NCBI RefSeq assembly: GCF_963924675.1
Contig: NC_089226.1
Coordinates: 52,159,124-52,223,123, forward strand
DNA length: 64,000 nucleotides
Direction: 5' to 3'
Source: Phocoena phocoena
Lineage: Eukaryota; Chordata; Mammalia; Artiodactyla; Phocoenidae
Below, one piece after another: positions 20,621-32,004 of this stretch. Positions within the stretch are counted from its first letter, which is position 1. Every line of letters begins with the position of its first letter. A program made the translations under genes and the position numbers. The notes below the pieces were generated by a model. That model saw only the letters and a list, made by a program, of their open reading frames with translations, ran no database searches and was not told where the DNA came from.

Positions 20621-21985
20621 TGTAATTAAATAGCCCTCCAAGAATATAGTAAATATTTCTTTCCTGGAGACTTTTAAAACTAGTCAGGACACAGCAATAA
20701 GGGACTCTCAGGAGAAATAGTCCTCTTGGGGCAGAGAGATGAAATTGGATATCCTAATAGTTCTTTTCTAAGTCTAATTATTCTCAATCTGTGTAAGGCG
20801 TTGACTAAATGCAAGTTCATTATCATTTTTTTCTACGTTAACTGAAAAACAAGATTGATTGACACTTTGGAAGTATTCAACATTTATATGCAGGAAATTT
20901 AGGAGACATTAAACACATTCAAAAAAGCTTTTCTTAAGATAGCTCGTACTGTTGTTTGTTTTGTTTTTTACAGTGAAACACTCTGCACAAAAAAACAGAT
21001 GCTTTCTAAAATTTCTTACTGCTGTTCTTTCCAAGCTGATGACCTTGGTGTACTCAGGACCTTGTAGGCAGTATGTAGTCTTCCTCAGCTGGAAAAGAAA
21101 GTAAATACTGTGCTTCTTACCTAAATTCCTCTGTGTTCACACACAAATTCTGGCTTACTCTCTTTGCCTCTCAAATGTACTGATTCTGACCTCTATTCAC
21201 AACAGATAATAAGAATATTATAAATTGTGATTATATTTAAAAGTGTCTTCATATATTTTGTTTCATCCAATGCACACTACAGTATGTAGTACTCACGTTT
21301 CCAAAAAGAAAGAACATCTGGCAATGAAAGTGACGTTGCATAAAAGCACAGGTGATGAGTGTCAGTGTTGAACTCATAGCTTGGTAATATTACTTTAATC
21401 TTTTAAAAAAATCATCCCTCAATTTTAACTAGAATAAGTTTGATGTTTACATTGGCCATTTCTATGCTAGAAAGAAAAAAGAAAAGAAAAATAAAATAAA
21501 ACAACTTAGTAAAATTATGAAGGCTACCATTTGTGTTTCTTATCCCACTTTGGTATCCTAAGCATGCTGATCTCCTATAAAATAAAACACATCTCAAGAA
21601 GAATAGATTCTTTTAAGACTTATCTCCCTAAAAGAGAGGTATATCTCTCACCTGTTCATCCAGGATTATGATGTTTTGCAAAAATAAGTTTTGTTCACAT
21701 AGATTAAATGTCTCCTTGACCAATATAATTAATTCCTAAATAATACCTAAAGTACATTTTCTTCTTGGGACTTTTTAGAGTTGATAAAATAATTAATTAT
21801 GAAATTGACATCCTTCCCCACCTCTCATCTTGACATGTTAAAAATTTTTAAATTAATATGTAGGTATACTTCGAGTATGCTTTGAACACTAACTTCTGAT
21901 TCATATCCACTAAGAACATGGAGACCTTACCTAAGAGTGAGTGGGACATGTACTGTGCTGACCCAACCAATCTTCTTAAGACAAG
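20621..21985. other. Nothing recognised
   Basis: AT-rich single-copy-looking DNA. A faint MIR-like phrase occurs near 21240-21300 but is not strong enough to call. Confidence 0.45.
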
Positions 21986-21989
21986 GGCA

Positions 21990-22800
21990 GATCAAGCCAA
22001 TATCCCCGGAACCATCCTTGTTTTCTCTCATCTGCCCTCTAATACCCAATCATTCAGTCCTAGCTTCTCTACTGCATCGATATAAGTCAGATATGCTAAT
22101 TCTGTCCATCTCCTCTGTCCCCACCCTCATCTGCCACTATCTCTCACTTGGACCACAGAAACTTGTCTCTAACCCTCTTGTTTGTCACCTGTCCTCCACG
22201 GTCAGGAAAGTCTCTCTAAAGCTCAAATATGATCGCATCACTCAGGTGGCTAAAGCCCTTCAATTGCTTCCAAGTGCTCTCAGGATAAAGCCCATGCTCT
22301 CTAACATGATGCGTGGGTCCTGTCACAATCTGGCCCCATCCTACCTCCCTACTTTCCATCCTCCCTTACCTTTCTCTCCCTCTCCCCCCACATATATCCC
22401 CTTCCACCTGTTGCTCTAGCAATGTTGAACTATTTTCAGCTTAAAGAAGGCTCTGGGCTCTCACATCTCTAGACTTTTCTACGTAACGATTCCTTTGCCT
22501 GAAATATTTGTTTAGCTGTAAAATTTCTACTCTTTATTCATGTTTTGGAAAAAGACCATTTCCTCTATGCAGCATTCTCTGAATCCTGACTCAACCCTGA
22601 CTACATCATGACGCATTAGTTGACTGTCCTCTGCCATCCCACACTACCTTAGTTACTAACAGTGACCAGTTCTTTGCTCAATTACGGATTGGGATATAAT
22701 AATCTAAATTCTAGAGATGTGTCTTGCTCTCACATTCATTGTACCTTCAAGATACTCAATTAATATTTCATGTACATATGTATGAATGAATGAATGAAAG
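21990..22800 (+). repeat. L2 LINE, long 3-prime fragment
   Basis: About 800 bases in the sense direction: 'cactatctctcacttggacc', 'ctctaaagctcaaatatgat', 'caggataaagcccatgctct', 'cacaatctggccccatccta', and a terminal TGAATGAATGAATGAAAG at about 22783-22800, the L2 end repeat. The first part overlaps the end of the L2 reverse-transcriptase reading frame, which explains the 160-residue open frame at 21937-22419. It shows no intact motif and is a fossil. Confidence 0.85.
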
Positions 22801-22840
22801 GATATATAGCATATCTCAGACACAAACTGTTTGACATACA

Positions 22841-22904
22841 ATATAAGACATAAAACGTAACATATGTATGTTTATAAGACATACAAACTTACGATATAAG
22901 ACAT
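22841..22904 (+). repeat. Three short direct repeats (TATAAGACAT)
   Basis: The 10-mer tataagacat occurs at about 22842-22851, 22873-22882 and 22895-22904, with spacings of 31 and 22 bases. Between them are AT-rich linkers that also share 'catac' and 'aaact'. It looks like a decayed minisatellite of few units; I know of no functional meaning. Confidence 0.6.
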
Positions 22905-23645
22905 CCACCTTAATGTGAATATAATTCTGCACTCTAGACAGAAAAGTGTTCTCCTACACTATGTTCTTTTAACTAGGTCTCCCTAACTATTCTTCATTGA
23001 TTCCTCCTTCACAATTTCACCCAACCACCCTAATAACACTTTTTCAGTCTCTGTACAATTATGAAAAATGTCCTCTGAAGCTGGGGTATGGTATTTGAAT
23101 AGATGAGGCTGTCATTACATAGATGCAGTTAGGTTCATTGAGAGGAGCCATTGGCTCATCCTGAATCAGGATGCTGCCAAAGTTTGACAGATGCGGTCAA
23201 AGGACTACCTGGCACTTTAAAAGGTCAGAGAAGTTAGGCATGACCGACTTCTTCACAGATGGCTGAGGCTGTCAACTCTACTTGAAATAATCTATCCTGA
23301 AGGTGATGGAGATGAGTTGGCCTGCGTTAGCCCCGAGGAGTTCTGTATTTCTAATGACTTGTGTGTCACTCCCTGCCTCTGCTTGCCCCAGACATCTCTC
23401 TGTGAAGACATCCACACGGTCACTTGGGGCCCCACCTAGACCTTTTCAGGAATCTTATGGGACAAGCCTAGCTTTGAAACTCAACTTCTCAGTGTAAGGA
23501 AAGGTCATGAGAAAAGAAGTCTTTCAGTGGTTCAAATCTTGTTTCTACACACCTTCTCTTTAAACTGAGGAGGGAAGAAATGAGCACAAAAGAAGCTATA
23601 ACTTGATTTGACTGAATTTAAGCATTAATGAAAAAGCTCTTTGCA
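22905..23645. other. Nothing recognised
   Basis: No gene or repeat that I can support. Base composition is more balanced in 23090-23470 than around it. Confidence 0.4.
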
Positions 23646-23649
23646 CTAT

Positions 23650-23835
23650 TTCATTACTTCATTCAACATGTATGTACTAATCACCTACTCCATCCTAGAT
23701 TCTGGGCTAGATACTAGGGTTACAGAAAAGTATGACACATATCCTTTGAGGATCTCACAGTCTGGGTGGGGATGAGGTAGACAGGAAGTCATGGAAAACT
23801 AAATATTAAACAGCATGATAAGTGACTGCAATTAT
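23650..23835 (-). repeat. L2 LINE fragment
   Basis: Reverse-strand L2 end: 'cttcattcaacatgtatgta', 'gattctgggctagatactag', 'ctcacagtctgggtggggat'. Confidence 0.65.
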
Positions 23836-23844
23836 TGGACCTAA

Positions 23845-23950
23845 TTTATTCATTTAATCAATAAGCATTTCCTCAGCATCAATAATGGGTTGGGCTCCAC
23901 GCTGGATAGTGGTATATAGAAGTTGTAAGAAAGCATTGTGCCCTCAAAAA
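23845..23950 (-). repeat. Second L2 tail fragment in tandem
   Basis: A new L2 end starts right after the first: 'attcatttaatcaataagca', 'gggctccacgctggatagtg'. Two independent L2 tails, both minus strand, therefore lie side by side. Confidence 0.55.
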
Positions 23951-24355
23951 AAAAGGCAATAAGATAATGATATTATGAAGAGAAATATACTATGAAGGGA
24001 GGGATTGTATGGTACCCATTTCTGATCCTTCTTATCTCTGGGATAAACATTTCCCTATACACATTAAAATAATTTGATGACATCCCTCATTGGCAGGTCA
24101 TGTTTTGCTCATATCAGTGACTCAAGGCAAAGGGAAAAAAGAAAAGGTAAAAATACAGACTGGATTTCAGGAGTATTGGATGCCCTCCATTCGTTTCCTG
24201 AACACCTCTGTGGCTTTGGAAAGCATCTATCATGGAGAGCACTTCATTGTCTTTGGGGCTGACATTCAGGGTCAGAATGTCATTCCCTGAAGGGAACTGA
24301 TAAGAATAAAGCCAAACTCTTTGCCTTGTCAGAACTATGTTATGAATGCAACTTT
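23951..24355. other. Nothing recognised
   Basis: No repeat identified. Two overlapping frames of 62-66 codons at 24074-24290 have no known domain. Confidence 0.4.
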
Positions 24356-24530
24356 ACCTGCCCCAGTGGGTCTGAGACCCAGCTGCAAATCAGTATCACT
24401 AGAGAGCTACTGAGTACACCTCAGGAATACTGACCCAGTGCCTGTGGTGAGATCGGGAATCTGTATTGAATATATTTCCCAGGTAATCCTGATGTACGGC
24501 TTGTTTGGAGTCACCAACCTCAGTTTTAAC
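24356..24530 (+). repeat. MER20-like hAT-Charlie DNA transposon relic
   Basis: Starts 'cagtgggtctgagacccagc', then 'caaatcagtatcactagaga', and ends with 'ttcccaggtaatcctgatgt'. This follows the MER20 pattern of a terminal inverted repeat with 'gattctaatgtgcag'-like ends. It is non-autonomous and diverged. Confidence 0.6.
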
Positions 24531-24534
24531 ACCA

Positions 24535-24975
24535 AACTTGGGCATGGCATTAAAGACCCTTCCCAATCTGGCCCTAGCCCATCTCCCTAGAGAGATCTCT
24601 TGTTATGGCCATGCTATCATCCCATCCCAGTGTCAGAAACAGCCTGTACTCCAGGCTCACCTTTGTTTCCCACTGCGTTAGTACATGCTGTGTTTACTCT
24701 GTTTTCCCTGTAAGACACATCAAACTATGTCCTCCTTTAAAGGCACAACCCACGTTTCTCTAGCCTGAAAAGTCATTCCTGACTTTCCGGGCCAGCCTAA
24801 GCTGCTTCCTTCTCTATGTTCCCAGAGAACACACTCTGTTTAAACCTGGATTGTAAACACATATTTCTCCCATCTGGATCATAACCACCATGGGTATTTC
24901 CATGCCCTTGTATTAAAATGCCTAATAATTATTCTGGCAATATAGTAGATAGTTAATAAATGATTATTAGGTCAA
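24535..24975 (+). repeat. L2 LINE 3-prime fragment
   Basis: 'ccttcccaatctggccctag', 'tccaggctcacctttgtttc', 'cattcctgactttccgggcc', 'agtagatagttaataaatga': the sense-strand L2 order down to the end of the element. Confidence 0.75.
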
Positions 24976-26915
24976 TGATTAGGACTTAGGAGCAGGTGAG
25001 CCGTTACCAAAATCAGGGCATAATATCACAGTAGGAATTTGGTCACAGACTGATTTAGTACCAGTGTTGGAGAAACTGGGGAGCTGGATAGCTTATTAAG
25101 AGAAAAAAGAACCAGTTATAAACTGAGTCTCTTAACATGTGGGTTAAAAAGATTTAATAAAATGTTAGATCTGATGTTGAACTATCCCAACCCAACTAAT
25201 GCTTTGCACATATAACCTATTCTGTGTAGGATTGTTCTAGATTCTGGGGTAGTCTAGGTGCAAATGTAGCAGTAAGATGGCCCCAGAATGTGAAAAAAAA
25301 AAAAAAAAAAAGAGAACAGGGAGATATCCAGGACATGAAATGGAAAATGTGTCATCTATACTTGTAAGTTTTCTAGTTCTTATTGAATATTTTTCCTCAC
25401 CTCCTTTCTCAATCAGGTTTGGGTTGCCCCTTTCCTCTCCATAAAGTATCTCCTAACACTGGGATGAATATAAACTTGCTCATAGCTCTTTGCTATGAGA
25501 ATCTTATATCCAGGTAATTGTGGACTCCATGGTGTCCCTGGAAACCACGGCAAAGAATAAACATTAGCTTTATACAGTTATTGTCTTTTTTTTTTTTCTT
25601 TTCTTCAGTGTTTCACACTACAATGTTAAGAGAAAATGTGATATTGTATGGAATGGATTAATTAATAGCTAGAGCCAATAACGATTTTAGTGACAGGTCA
25701 CTCCTTTGGTGGAACTATCTCCAGAATCATAAAACCATTTTTTTTTTTTTTTTTTGCTCATGTTATATACTTAAGTAGCACATTCACTCTAGGTGTACAC
25801 AATCATATAGACATATCAAAGAGAGAAGGGCTGGCTGGGATGCAGGGGGTCTAGGCATGCATTCTAAAGCCACCACCAGGGCCTTATACAAAATTAAGCT
25901 CTATGGTTAAATACTGCCAGTGTTCTATACTGATAACTTTGGCTCTTCTCTCTCTTATCATCGGTCTAAGGGTCCATTTGCTTCAGAATAAATGCATCAT
26001 ACATGTAGAATTCTTTCTCTTTTCATCTAGTATAAGTTATTATATCCATAAGCCTATGTGAGAAGATACATTTCATTTTGTAACTAGTTATGACCAATTT
26101 ATGATCCAAGCTCTGCATCGAAAAGTTAAAAAGTAGGCTCAGAGAGAGATTCACAGTTGATCAGCAATGCCTTTTCTGTGTGCAAGAGGTGGGGAATGAT
26201 GGCTCCTGTTCTAGATACTTGCTATCCCTGACACAAACCAATCCATAACACTATAAATATATATTTGCTCTATAGCATAAGCCCTTGTTGTTACCGGGCA
26301 TCACCAAATTCAGTTTTGGAGACAAAATGGTAGACTGGGAAAATCCCAGTTTGCCTTTTACTAGTTGTTCTTGGACTCAAAAGTTTACCCCCTCTAAAAA
26401 AAAGAGAACAAAAAGGAAAAAAAAAATCATTCATTCAAGCAAGCAGTTGATGTGGGCATAAGTGAGAAATGCAATTTTATAAAATCTTAAAAATCAGATA
26501 GCATATGAAGAAAGGTTTCACATTTTCAAATGCATTATGAAGATAATGGGAATTTGAGGTAGTTCTAAAAGAAAAGAATGAAGCAAAAGAGATTTTTTTT
26601 ATAATAAATATATAAAATGGAAGGTTTTTGCATTTTGAACCATATCATTTTCTACTAAAAGGGATTGAATGATCAGAGAGTATTGATGCGATCAGGTGAC
26701 AGTTTTTGTGAGCATGGTTTTGTTTTTAATTATTACTATGTTGTTTTCTATACTTTTTAAAGACTATTATCAATAAACAATAGTGATCCTATTCTTGCAG
26801 AGCAATACGAAGCATAGTTAGAATTAATGTAGGTAATGAATTAATTACTTCCAAAATAAAAAAAAAAAACAGCAATAAGCATACCTTGCTTAGACACGCT
26901 GGATTTCAACATCTG
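24976..26915. other. Nothing recognised, with homopolymer runs
   Basis: Contains A19 at 25293-25311, a T12 run at about 25586-25597 and T20 at 25738-25757. No SINE body could be attached to these runs, so they are isolated homopolymers or tails of elements too decayed to see. No coding signal. Confidence 0.45.
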
Positions 26916-26919
26916 ATAG

Positions 26920-27125
26920 AAACTATTTACATATATTATTTATTTTTATTTTACTAGTAGCCCTGAAAATAGATATTAGAATTTCACCCGTTTTGCAGAT
27001 GAGTAAAATAAGAAATAGATTCTTAAATGTTCTAAGATTGCTCAGCAAATGTATGAGACAAGACTTGACCCAGAACTTTGATTCCAAAGCCCAGGCATTG
27101 TCTATTTCACATTGGTTTTCAGAAC
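26920..27125 (+). repeat. MIR SINE
   Basis: 'attttactagtagccctgaa', 'cacccgttttgcagatgagt', 'gactagacccagaa'-like 'gacttgacccagaactttga' and 'ccaaagcccaggcattgtct' are in MIR order. Confidence 0.75.
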
Positions 27126-27634
27126 GTTTTATCCACATACTTATCTCAGGGAGTAGATCTCCTTAGCATAATACCCTAGAAAATCCACTGTAAAGCACCT
27201 TTGGATGACAAGTCTTTAAGATATAATTAAGTTGTACTGTTTGTTTTCAACGGTTGAAATAGTAGAGTTGAAGCTAGGTAAAGCTTTTATTAAATGTCTT
27301 TTGTTAATGTATAATAAGTTAAAGCAAGTGGAAATACACAATTTGATTCAAGCACTGTTTTTCCCATAATTTTATTTAACAAATAATGTGCTATCTAAAA
27401 CCATTTCCTCAAGACTCTTCTGTCTCCTACCATCAGAGTTGTATTCCCCAGACACAGGGCCAGCTAGCTCTTCCTTCATGTTTAACACCCTTCCTGTGTC
27501 TTGAACCAATCTTTTCCTTAGTAAGGATATAACAATAGCCCTAGCTGAGCAATCCTGGTAATATAGCAACAAGTCACCCTTTTAGAGCAGAAATATCATA
27601 TGTAGTTGAACCTAATAAACTTGTATTTAAAGAC
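27126..27634. other. Nothing recognised
   Basis: AT-rich. No gene or repeat that I can support. Confidence 0.4.
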
Positions 27635-27760
27635 CAACTTAGCAGTTAGAAACTGTGCATCTTTGGACAAGTTATTTTTTATCTCATCCAATCTATTTTC
27701 TTCTAATGTAACTCGTATGTAAGTTAAGAAGACATCACACATCAAGTACTAAATAATGTT
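27635..27760 (-). repeat. Possible MIR fragment
   Basis: 'ctgtgcatctttggacaagt' followed by 'tatctcatccaatctatttt' resembles the reverse-strand MIR 'ctgtgtgaccttgggcaagt ... cctctctgtgcctcag'. It is weak and short. Confidence 0.4.
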
Positions 27761-28027
27761 AGTTTTCTTCTCTAGGTCCTTGCACCATGATTTTCAAACA
27801 AAATTGCGATGAAATGCTATTGTCCCATAGTTACTCCTAAACGGTCTGCTTTTGTATTCCTCAGTGACCCCACATTTGGGATCTAAAGAAGCCTCAGTAG
27901 AATTCCAGAGCAGAGCTCTCCAGAATTTCTGCATGGGGTCTGTGCCTCACTGTCTCCTGAATACCCCAGGTGTGTTTCGCCCCAGGATTCTGTGGGTCAG
28001 CTGCCTCTGTGTCCTCACACCGTATGT
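27761..28027. other. Nothing recognised
   Basis: Balanced composition but no known repeat. The short frames at 27852-28052 and 27970-28227 run into the following L2 and are unlikely to be coding. Confidence 0.35.
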
Positions 28028-28228
28028 GGGGCCTGAGTCAGGAAAGAGCTGAGAAGCTAATTTCCTTTGAAGGAAAGCTTATGTCATGGGAGCATGATGA
28101 GCAAGGAAGAGAATGGCCTAAAGTGAGGTTAGATGACGAGCAAGCTCATACTGGTGGTCATGGAAAGGAGCTCAGAGTTCACTGTGAACGCAGGAGAGCC
28201 TGGGAAGCCATGGTAGTTGTTAAGTGAG
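28028..28228 (-). repeat. L2 LINE fragment
   Basis: 'ctgagtcaggaaagagctga', 'catgatgagcaaggaagaga', 'atggcctaaagtgaggttag' and 'gcctgggaagccatggtagt' follow the L2 reverse-strand order. Confidence 0.6.
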
Positions 28229-28234
28229 AGACAA

Positions 28235-28430
28235 GATGTGTTGAAATTGTTCCTCTGCCCGTTGTTACGTGATTTGAGTCAGTTCATGTAAAAGCTTCAA
28301 GCCTCAGTTTCCACATCAGAAAGAGAGAGTCTGACACCTCACAGCAACTTAACCCACAGGGTGATTGCAAGGATCACATCAGAGAATATACATGGAAAGC
28401 CTTGGCAACTTGTAAAGTCATATGAGCAAA
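28235..28430 (-). repeat. MIR SINE
   Basis: 'caagcctcagtttccacatc', 'cacagggtgattgcaaggat' and 'catcagagaatatacatgga' are reverse-strand MIR landmarks. Confidence 0.65.
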
Positions 28431-28915
28431 ATGTCATAATGGCCGTGGTTATCTCCTGGCAAAATGTTATCAGCCTGAAAGTAAAGATGGAAAATGGACT
28501 CCTTGATTAATTATTTGTCTTCATTTCACTTTCTTTTATATCACATGATGTTGGGAGGAATAGATTCCTGCCACTTCAACACTCCTTAGCCAGGGCTGGC
28601 GGTCCAGCAGAGGGCAAACCTGCCCAGAGCGTACAAATGATTAGGGCTGGCACTGGACACAGGACCTGGGGGACTTCGTAACATTTGTAAAATGACCATT
28701 TCTCTGAAGCTACTAAAAGGATAGGAGTTCCTTTTTTTGCTGCCGCCACTTGGAGATAAGACAGACGAAAGCTTTCTTCATTAACACCTGTGGCTTTCTC
28801 TTCGATCATTTATTCATTCGTTCACGGGTTCTTTCATTCCACACACTTAACTGAGCATCTGATTGATGCTTCAAACCCTCTCATTTCTCATCTGTAAAAG
28901 GAAGACTAGTAATGA
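28431..28915. other. Nothing recognised
   Basis: No repeat or gene that I can support. The 77-residue minus-strand frame at 28576-28809 has no known domain. Confidence 0.4.
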
Positions 28916-28919
28916 CAGG

Positions 28920-29086
28920 TAATATTTATATATATGTTTAAGCATATTCTGGGAATTATACTAATAATTTACATGTATTATCTTGTTTAATTTTTCCAAT
29001 GTCCTCTGATGTAGATAGTCATTATAATTACATACCTTTTACACGTGAGGGATTTGAAGGTCATGGACTAGCCCGGGTCACATAGC
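28920..29086 (+). repeat. MIR SINE, part 1 (split by L1)
   Basis: 'ataatttacatgtattatct', 'tgtcctctgatgtagatagt', 'gtgagggatttgaaggtcat', 'gggtcacatagca' in MIR order. It stops exactly where L1 sequence begins and resumes after it at 29797. Confidence 0.7.
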
Positions 29087-29238
29087 AATTCCACTCCTGG
29101 GTATATATCCAGGACAAATAGAAACACTAATTCGAAAAGATACATTCATCTCAATGTTCATAGCAGCACTATTTACAATAGCCAAGATATGGAAGCAAAC
29201 TAAGTGTCCATCAACAGATGAATGGATAAAGGAGCTAT

Positions 29239-29282
<44 letters not shown>

Positions 29283-29757
29283 GGAATATTACTCGGCCAT
29301 AAAAAAGAAGGAAAATTATGCCATTTGCAGCAAAATGGATAGACTTGGAGGGTATTATGCTAAGTAAAATAAATCAGACAGAGAAAGACAAATACTGTAT
29401 GGTATCACTTATATGTGGAAACTAAAGAAATACAACAAACTAGTGAATATAACAAAAAAGAAACAGACTCACAGATACAGAGAACAAACCAGTGGTTATC
29501 AGTGGGGAGAGGGAAGGGGGGGCAATATCAGGGTAGGGGATTAATAGGCACAAACTATCCTGTATAAAATAAACTACAAGAAAAAAATTTTAACAATAAG
29601 CTACCAGGATATATTGTACAACACAGAGAATATAGCCAATATTTTATAATAGCTATGAATGGAGTATAACCTTTAAAAATTGTGAAACACTATATTGTAC
29701 ACCTGTAACATATAATACCGTACATCACCTATACTTCAATAAGAAAATTTTTAAAAA
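29087..29757 (+). mobile_element. L1 retrotransposon 3-prime fragment with (CA)20
   Basis: 5-prime-truncated L1. It covers the last part of ORF2 ('attccactcctgggtatata', 'gcagcactatttacaatagc', 'aatggaatattactcggcca') and the 3-prime UTR ('accagtggttatcagtgggg', 'atattgtacaacacagagaa', 'cacctatacttcaataagaa'). A 40-base (CA)20 microsatellite at 29241-29280 has grown at the place where L1 normally has a short 'acatatatacaatgg' motif. The open frame on the minus strand at 29078-29281 is an artefact. Confidence 0.88.
29241..29280 (+). repeat. (CA)20 microsatellite
   Basis: Uninterrupted 40-base CA run inside the L1 at 29087-29757. Likely length-polymorphic. Confidence 0.97.
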
Positions 29758-29796
29758 CATTCATGGACACACACATAAATTAAATAAATAAATAAA

Positions 29797-29868
29797 TGGC
29801 ATCAGAACTGGACTTGAGCTCAGCTCTCTTTGACTTGAAAGCCAAATTTTGAACAACACGCTGACACC
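29797..29868 (+). repeat. MIR SINE, part 2
   Basis: 'ggcatcagaactggacttga' and 'tgaaagccaaattttgaaca' continue the MIR that stopped at 29086 ('gccgggattcgaacccag ... gctctgctcttaac' region). An AAAT-type run at 29778-29798 is the L1 tail or target-site region. Confidence 0.6.
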
Positions 29869-30139
29869 AACCTTAGTTCAAGTGAGGATGAAAGGTGAGA
29901 GCATGTGTCAGATGTTTCAGTACTGTGGTATCCAGCCTCTCCAGCTTCTTGGATGATGTCTTTTCCTTCCAGCTTTTCCTAATTCCTACAGTCAGGGACA
30001 GGCAGCTTAGCTTGATAGGTAATTTTTCCATGGAGTAAGAAACATTTAATAGACACACTATAAGTACATAAGACAACTCCCAATTCCATGATATCCCATT
30101 ACTTTAGCTTGAATTCACAAGTGGCATGTAGTATAACAA

Positions 30140-30219
30140 TGGCGAGCAGGCTCTGCAGCCAGACTGCCACTGTTGAATCCTGGCTCCATGTGTTACTAAC
30201 TGGGTGATGTTTCTTATTT
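30140..30219 (-). repeat. MIR SINE, part 1 (split by SINE)
   Basis: 'gcaggctctgcagccagact', 'gttgaatcctggctccatgt' and 'gttactaactgggtgatgtt' are the reverse-strand MIR 3-prime half. It continues after the SINE at 30599. Confidence 0.75.
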
Positions 30220-30233
30220 AAATTCTCCATGCT

Positions 30234-30584
30234 GGGGGGGCTTCCTTGGCGGCACAGTGGTTAAGAATCCACCTGCCATTGCAGGGGACACGGGTTCGAG
30301 CCCTGGTCTGGGAAGATCCCACATGCCGCAGAGCAACTAATCCGGTGCACCACAACTACTGAGCCTGTGCTCTAGAGCCCGCCAGCCACAACTACTGAAG
30401 CCCACGCACCTAGAGCCCGTGCTCCGCAATAAGAGAAGCCACTGCAATGAGAAGCCCGCCCACCGCAACAAGAGTAGCCCTTGCTCACCGCAACTAGAGA
30501 AAGCCCACACACAGAAATAAAGACCCAAAGCAGCCAAAAATAAAATAAATAAATACAATTTCAAAAATACTTTAATAAATAAAT
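30234..30584 (+). mobile_element. CHR-1-like SINE, full length
   Basis: Plus-strand copy starting at a G7 run and 'cttccttggcggcacagtgg', with the tRNA-like box B 'gggttcgagccctggtctgg', then the longer CHR-1 body ('gcaactagagaaagcccaca') and an A-rich tail with AAAT repeats. A perfect 14-bp target-site duplication, aaattctccatgct, is at 30220-30233 and 30585-30598. It lies inside a MIR, which it splits cleanly. Confidence 0.95.
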
Positions 30585-30598
30585 AAATTCTCCATGCT

Positions 30599-30705
30599 AG
30601 GTATACTACTAAGAGTATCTCTCTCATAGAGTTGTTATGGGAATTCAATTTCTTCATATAGTGATTGACACATAGCTAGTTCTCAATAAATATTAATTAT
30701 CAACA
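30599..30705 (-). repeat. MIR SINE, part 2
   Basis: 'cactcatagagttgttatgg'-like 'tctcatagagttgttatggg' and 'cacatagctagttctcaata' complete the MIR that begins at 30140. Confidence 0.75.
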
Positions 30706-30889
30706 TAGCTTTTATTTATGTGATATGAGTGCTGTTCTAGCAGTTCCAGTCTCAGGCTGGAAAGCAGTACATGATTTCTTCTGGATGCTACCTTTACCCG
30801 TGGTTGATCTTCAACACCATCAATGTGAACTCTCACCTGTTGAATTACTATCCTTCTGTATCTCACACTTGCACGCTCTCCAGCCGTGT

Positions 30890-31000
30890 GATAAATGGTC
30901 ATTCAATAAACACTGACTCTATAGACTAGAGTGCATGACAGGTGCTAGGAATATAAGAGAAGATAGATCTCTGCTTTCAAGAGATACAGGATTTAATGAA
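30890..31000 (-). repeat. Possible L2 tail
   Basis: 'gtcattcaataaacactgac' and 'gacaggtgctaggaatataa' resemble the reverse-strand L2 end. Weak. Confidence 0.4.
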
Positions 31001-31179
31001 TGCTGGGTGACCATTTAGCTGTTTGTCAAGCCTTCTGTGAAGGGAATTGTGACATTGAATGGCATTTGCGGTAGTTGACCTACAGACTCTATATTAAAGA
31101 GTCCCCTTTCTATCTTTCTCCAGCTCAAAACTATCTGACAGGTTGGGTCAGGCATAAAAAATGAAAGCTTTTATTATTG

Positions 31180-31435
31180 CCACAGAGAGGCAGCTTGGTC
31201 AGTTGGGAAGAGATCAAGTTTTTCTGTTAAGAGACCTGAGTTCAAATCTTAGCTCTGCTATTGAGGAGCTGTGACCTTGGATCAGGTCCTTAACTTCTTT
31301 GAGCCTTTATCTTCTGTGAGGGAGAGGCTTTATAGAAGGAGAAAACTATCTGATAGAGACTTTGTGAAGACAAGTCATGAAGCAAGTAAAGCACCAAGCA
31401 CAGTTCCTAGCACACAGTGGGGCTCAGGCAACGCC
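31180..31435 (-). repeat. MIR SINE
   Basis: Almost complete reverse-strand MIR: 'gaggcagcttggtcagttgg', 'gagttcaaatcttagctctg', 'gtgaccttggatcaggtcct', 'cagttcctagcacacagtgg'. Confidence 0.78.
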
Positions 31436-32000
31436 AGCTGCGGGGGGTTGGGAGGGCAGCAGCAAGCAAAAACAATAATATCAGTGGCAGGATGGCCTTG
31501 GCTACAGCAACAGATGTGGCAGCAACTTTCTTCTTCTCTTTGTTTGTTCAGATGCTGCCTTTATAATGGTAATGCATTACTTTAAAATTCAGAGTCCATT
31601 CTAGTGATAAAGAAAAATGATAGTGGGTTTCCCTATAATTAATGGCATTTTTTAGCATTTCAGTATGATTATAAATAGAATATAAGATGCCTTCTATGGT
31701 GAGTACATGTCTCTCTAGTTTTCTAGATTTATGAATTTAGCCCATATCACATTAATTATTGTGGGTGTATTACATGGATGTGAAATATCTGGAATAATAG
31801 GACTTTACTGTTAGTAGACCTCTCAGGAGCTCATGACAAACATCCTTATGATAGCAACACATGCTTGAGTTTAATGAGAACAATCACTGACAATTAATGG
31901 TTCTTGTGCTTTCAGTAAATTTCACACTTTCAAATTTTATATTCTTTATTTTCATCTTTATGGTTTCGGTTTGTGACTTGTGTGAAATTTATGCCAGATC
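31436..32000. other. Nothing recognised
   Basis: A GC-richer patch at 31436-31470, then AT-rich sequence. No gene or repeat that I can support. Confidence 0.4.
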
Positions 32001-32004
32001 TCCT

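Noticed and set aside
21937..22419. 160-codon frame on the plus strand
   Set aside because: Runs through the L2 element at 21990-22800. It has no intact reverse transcriptase motif and is explained by decayed L2 coding sequence.
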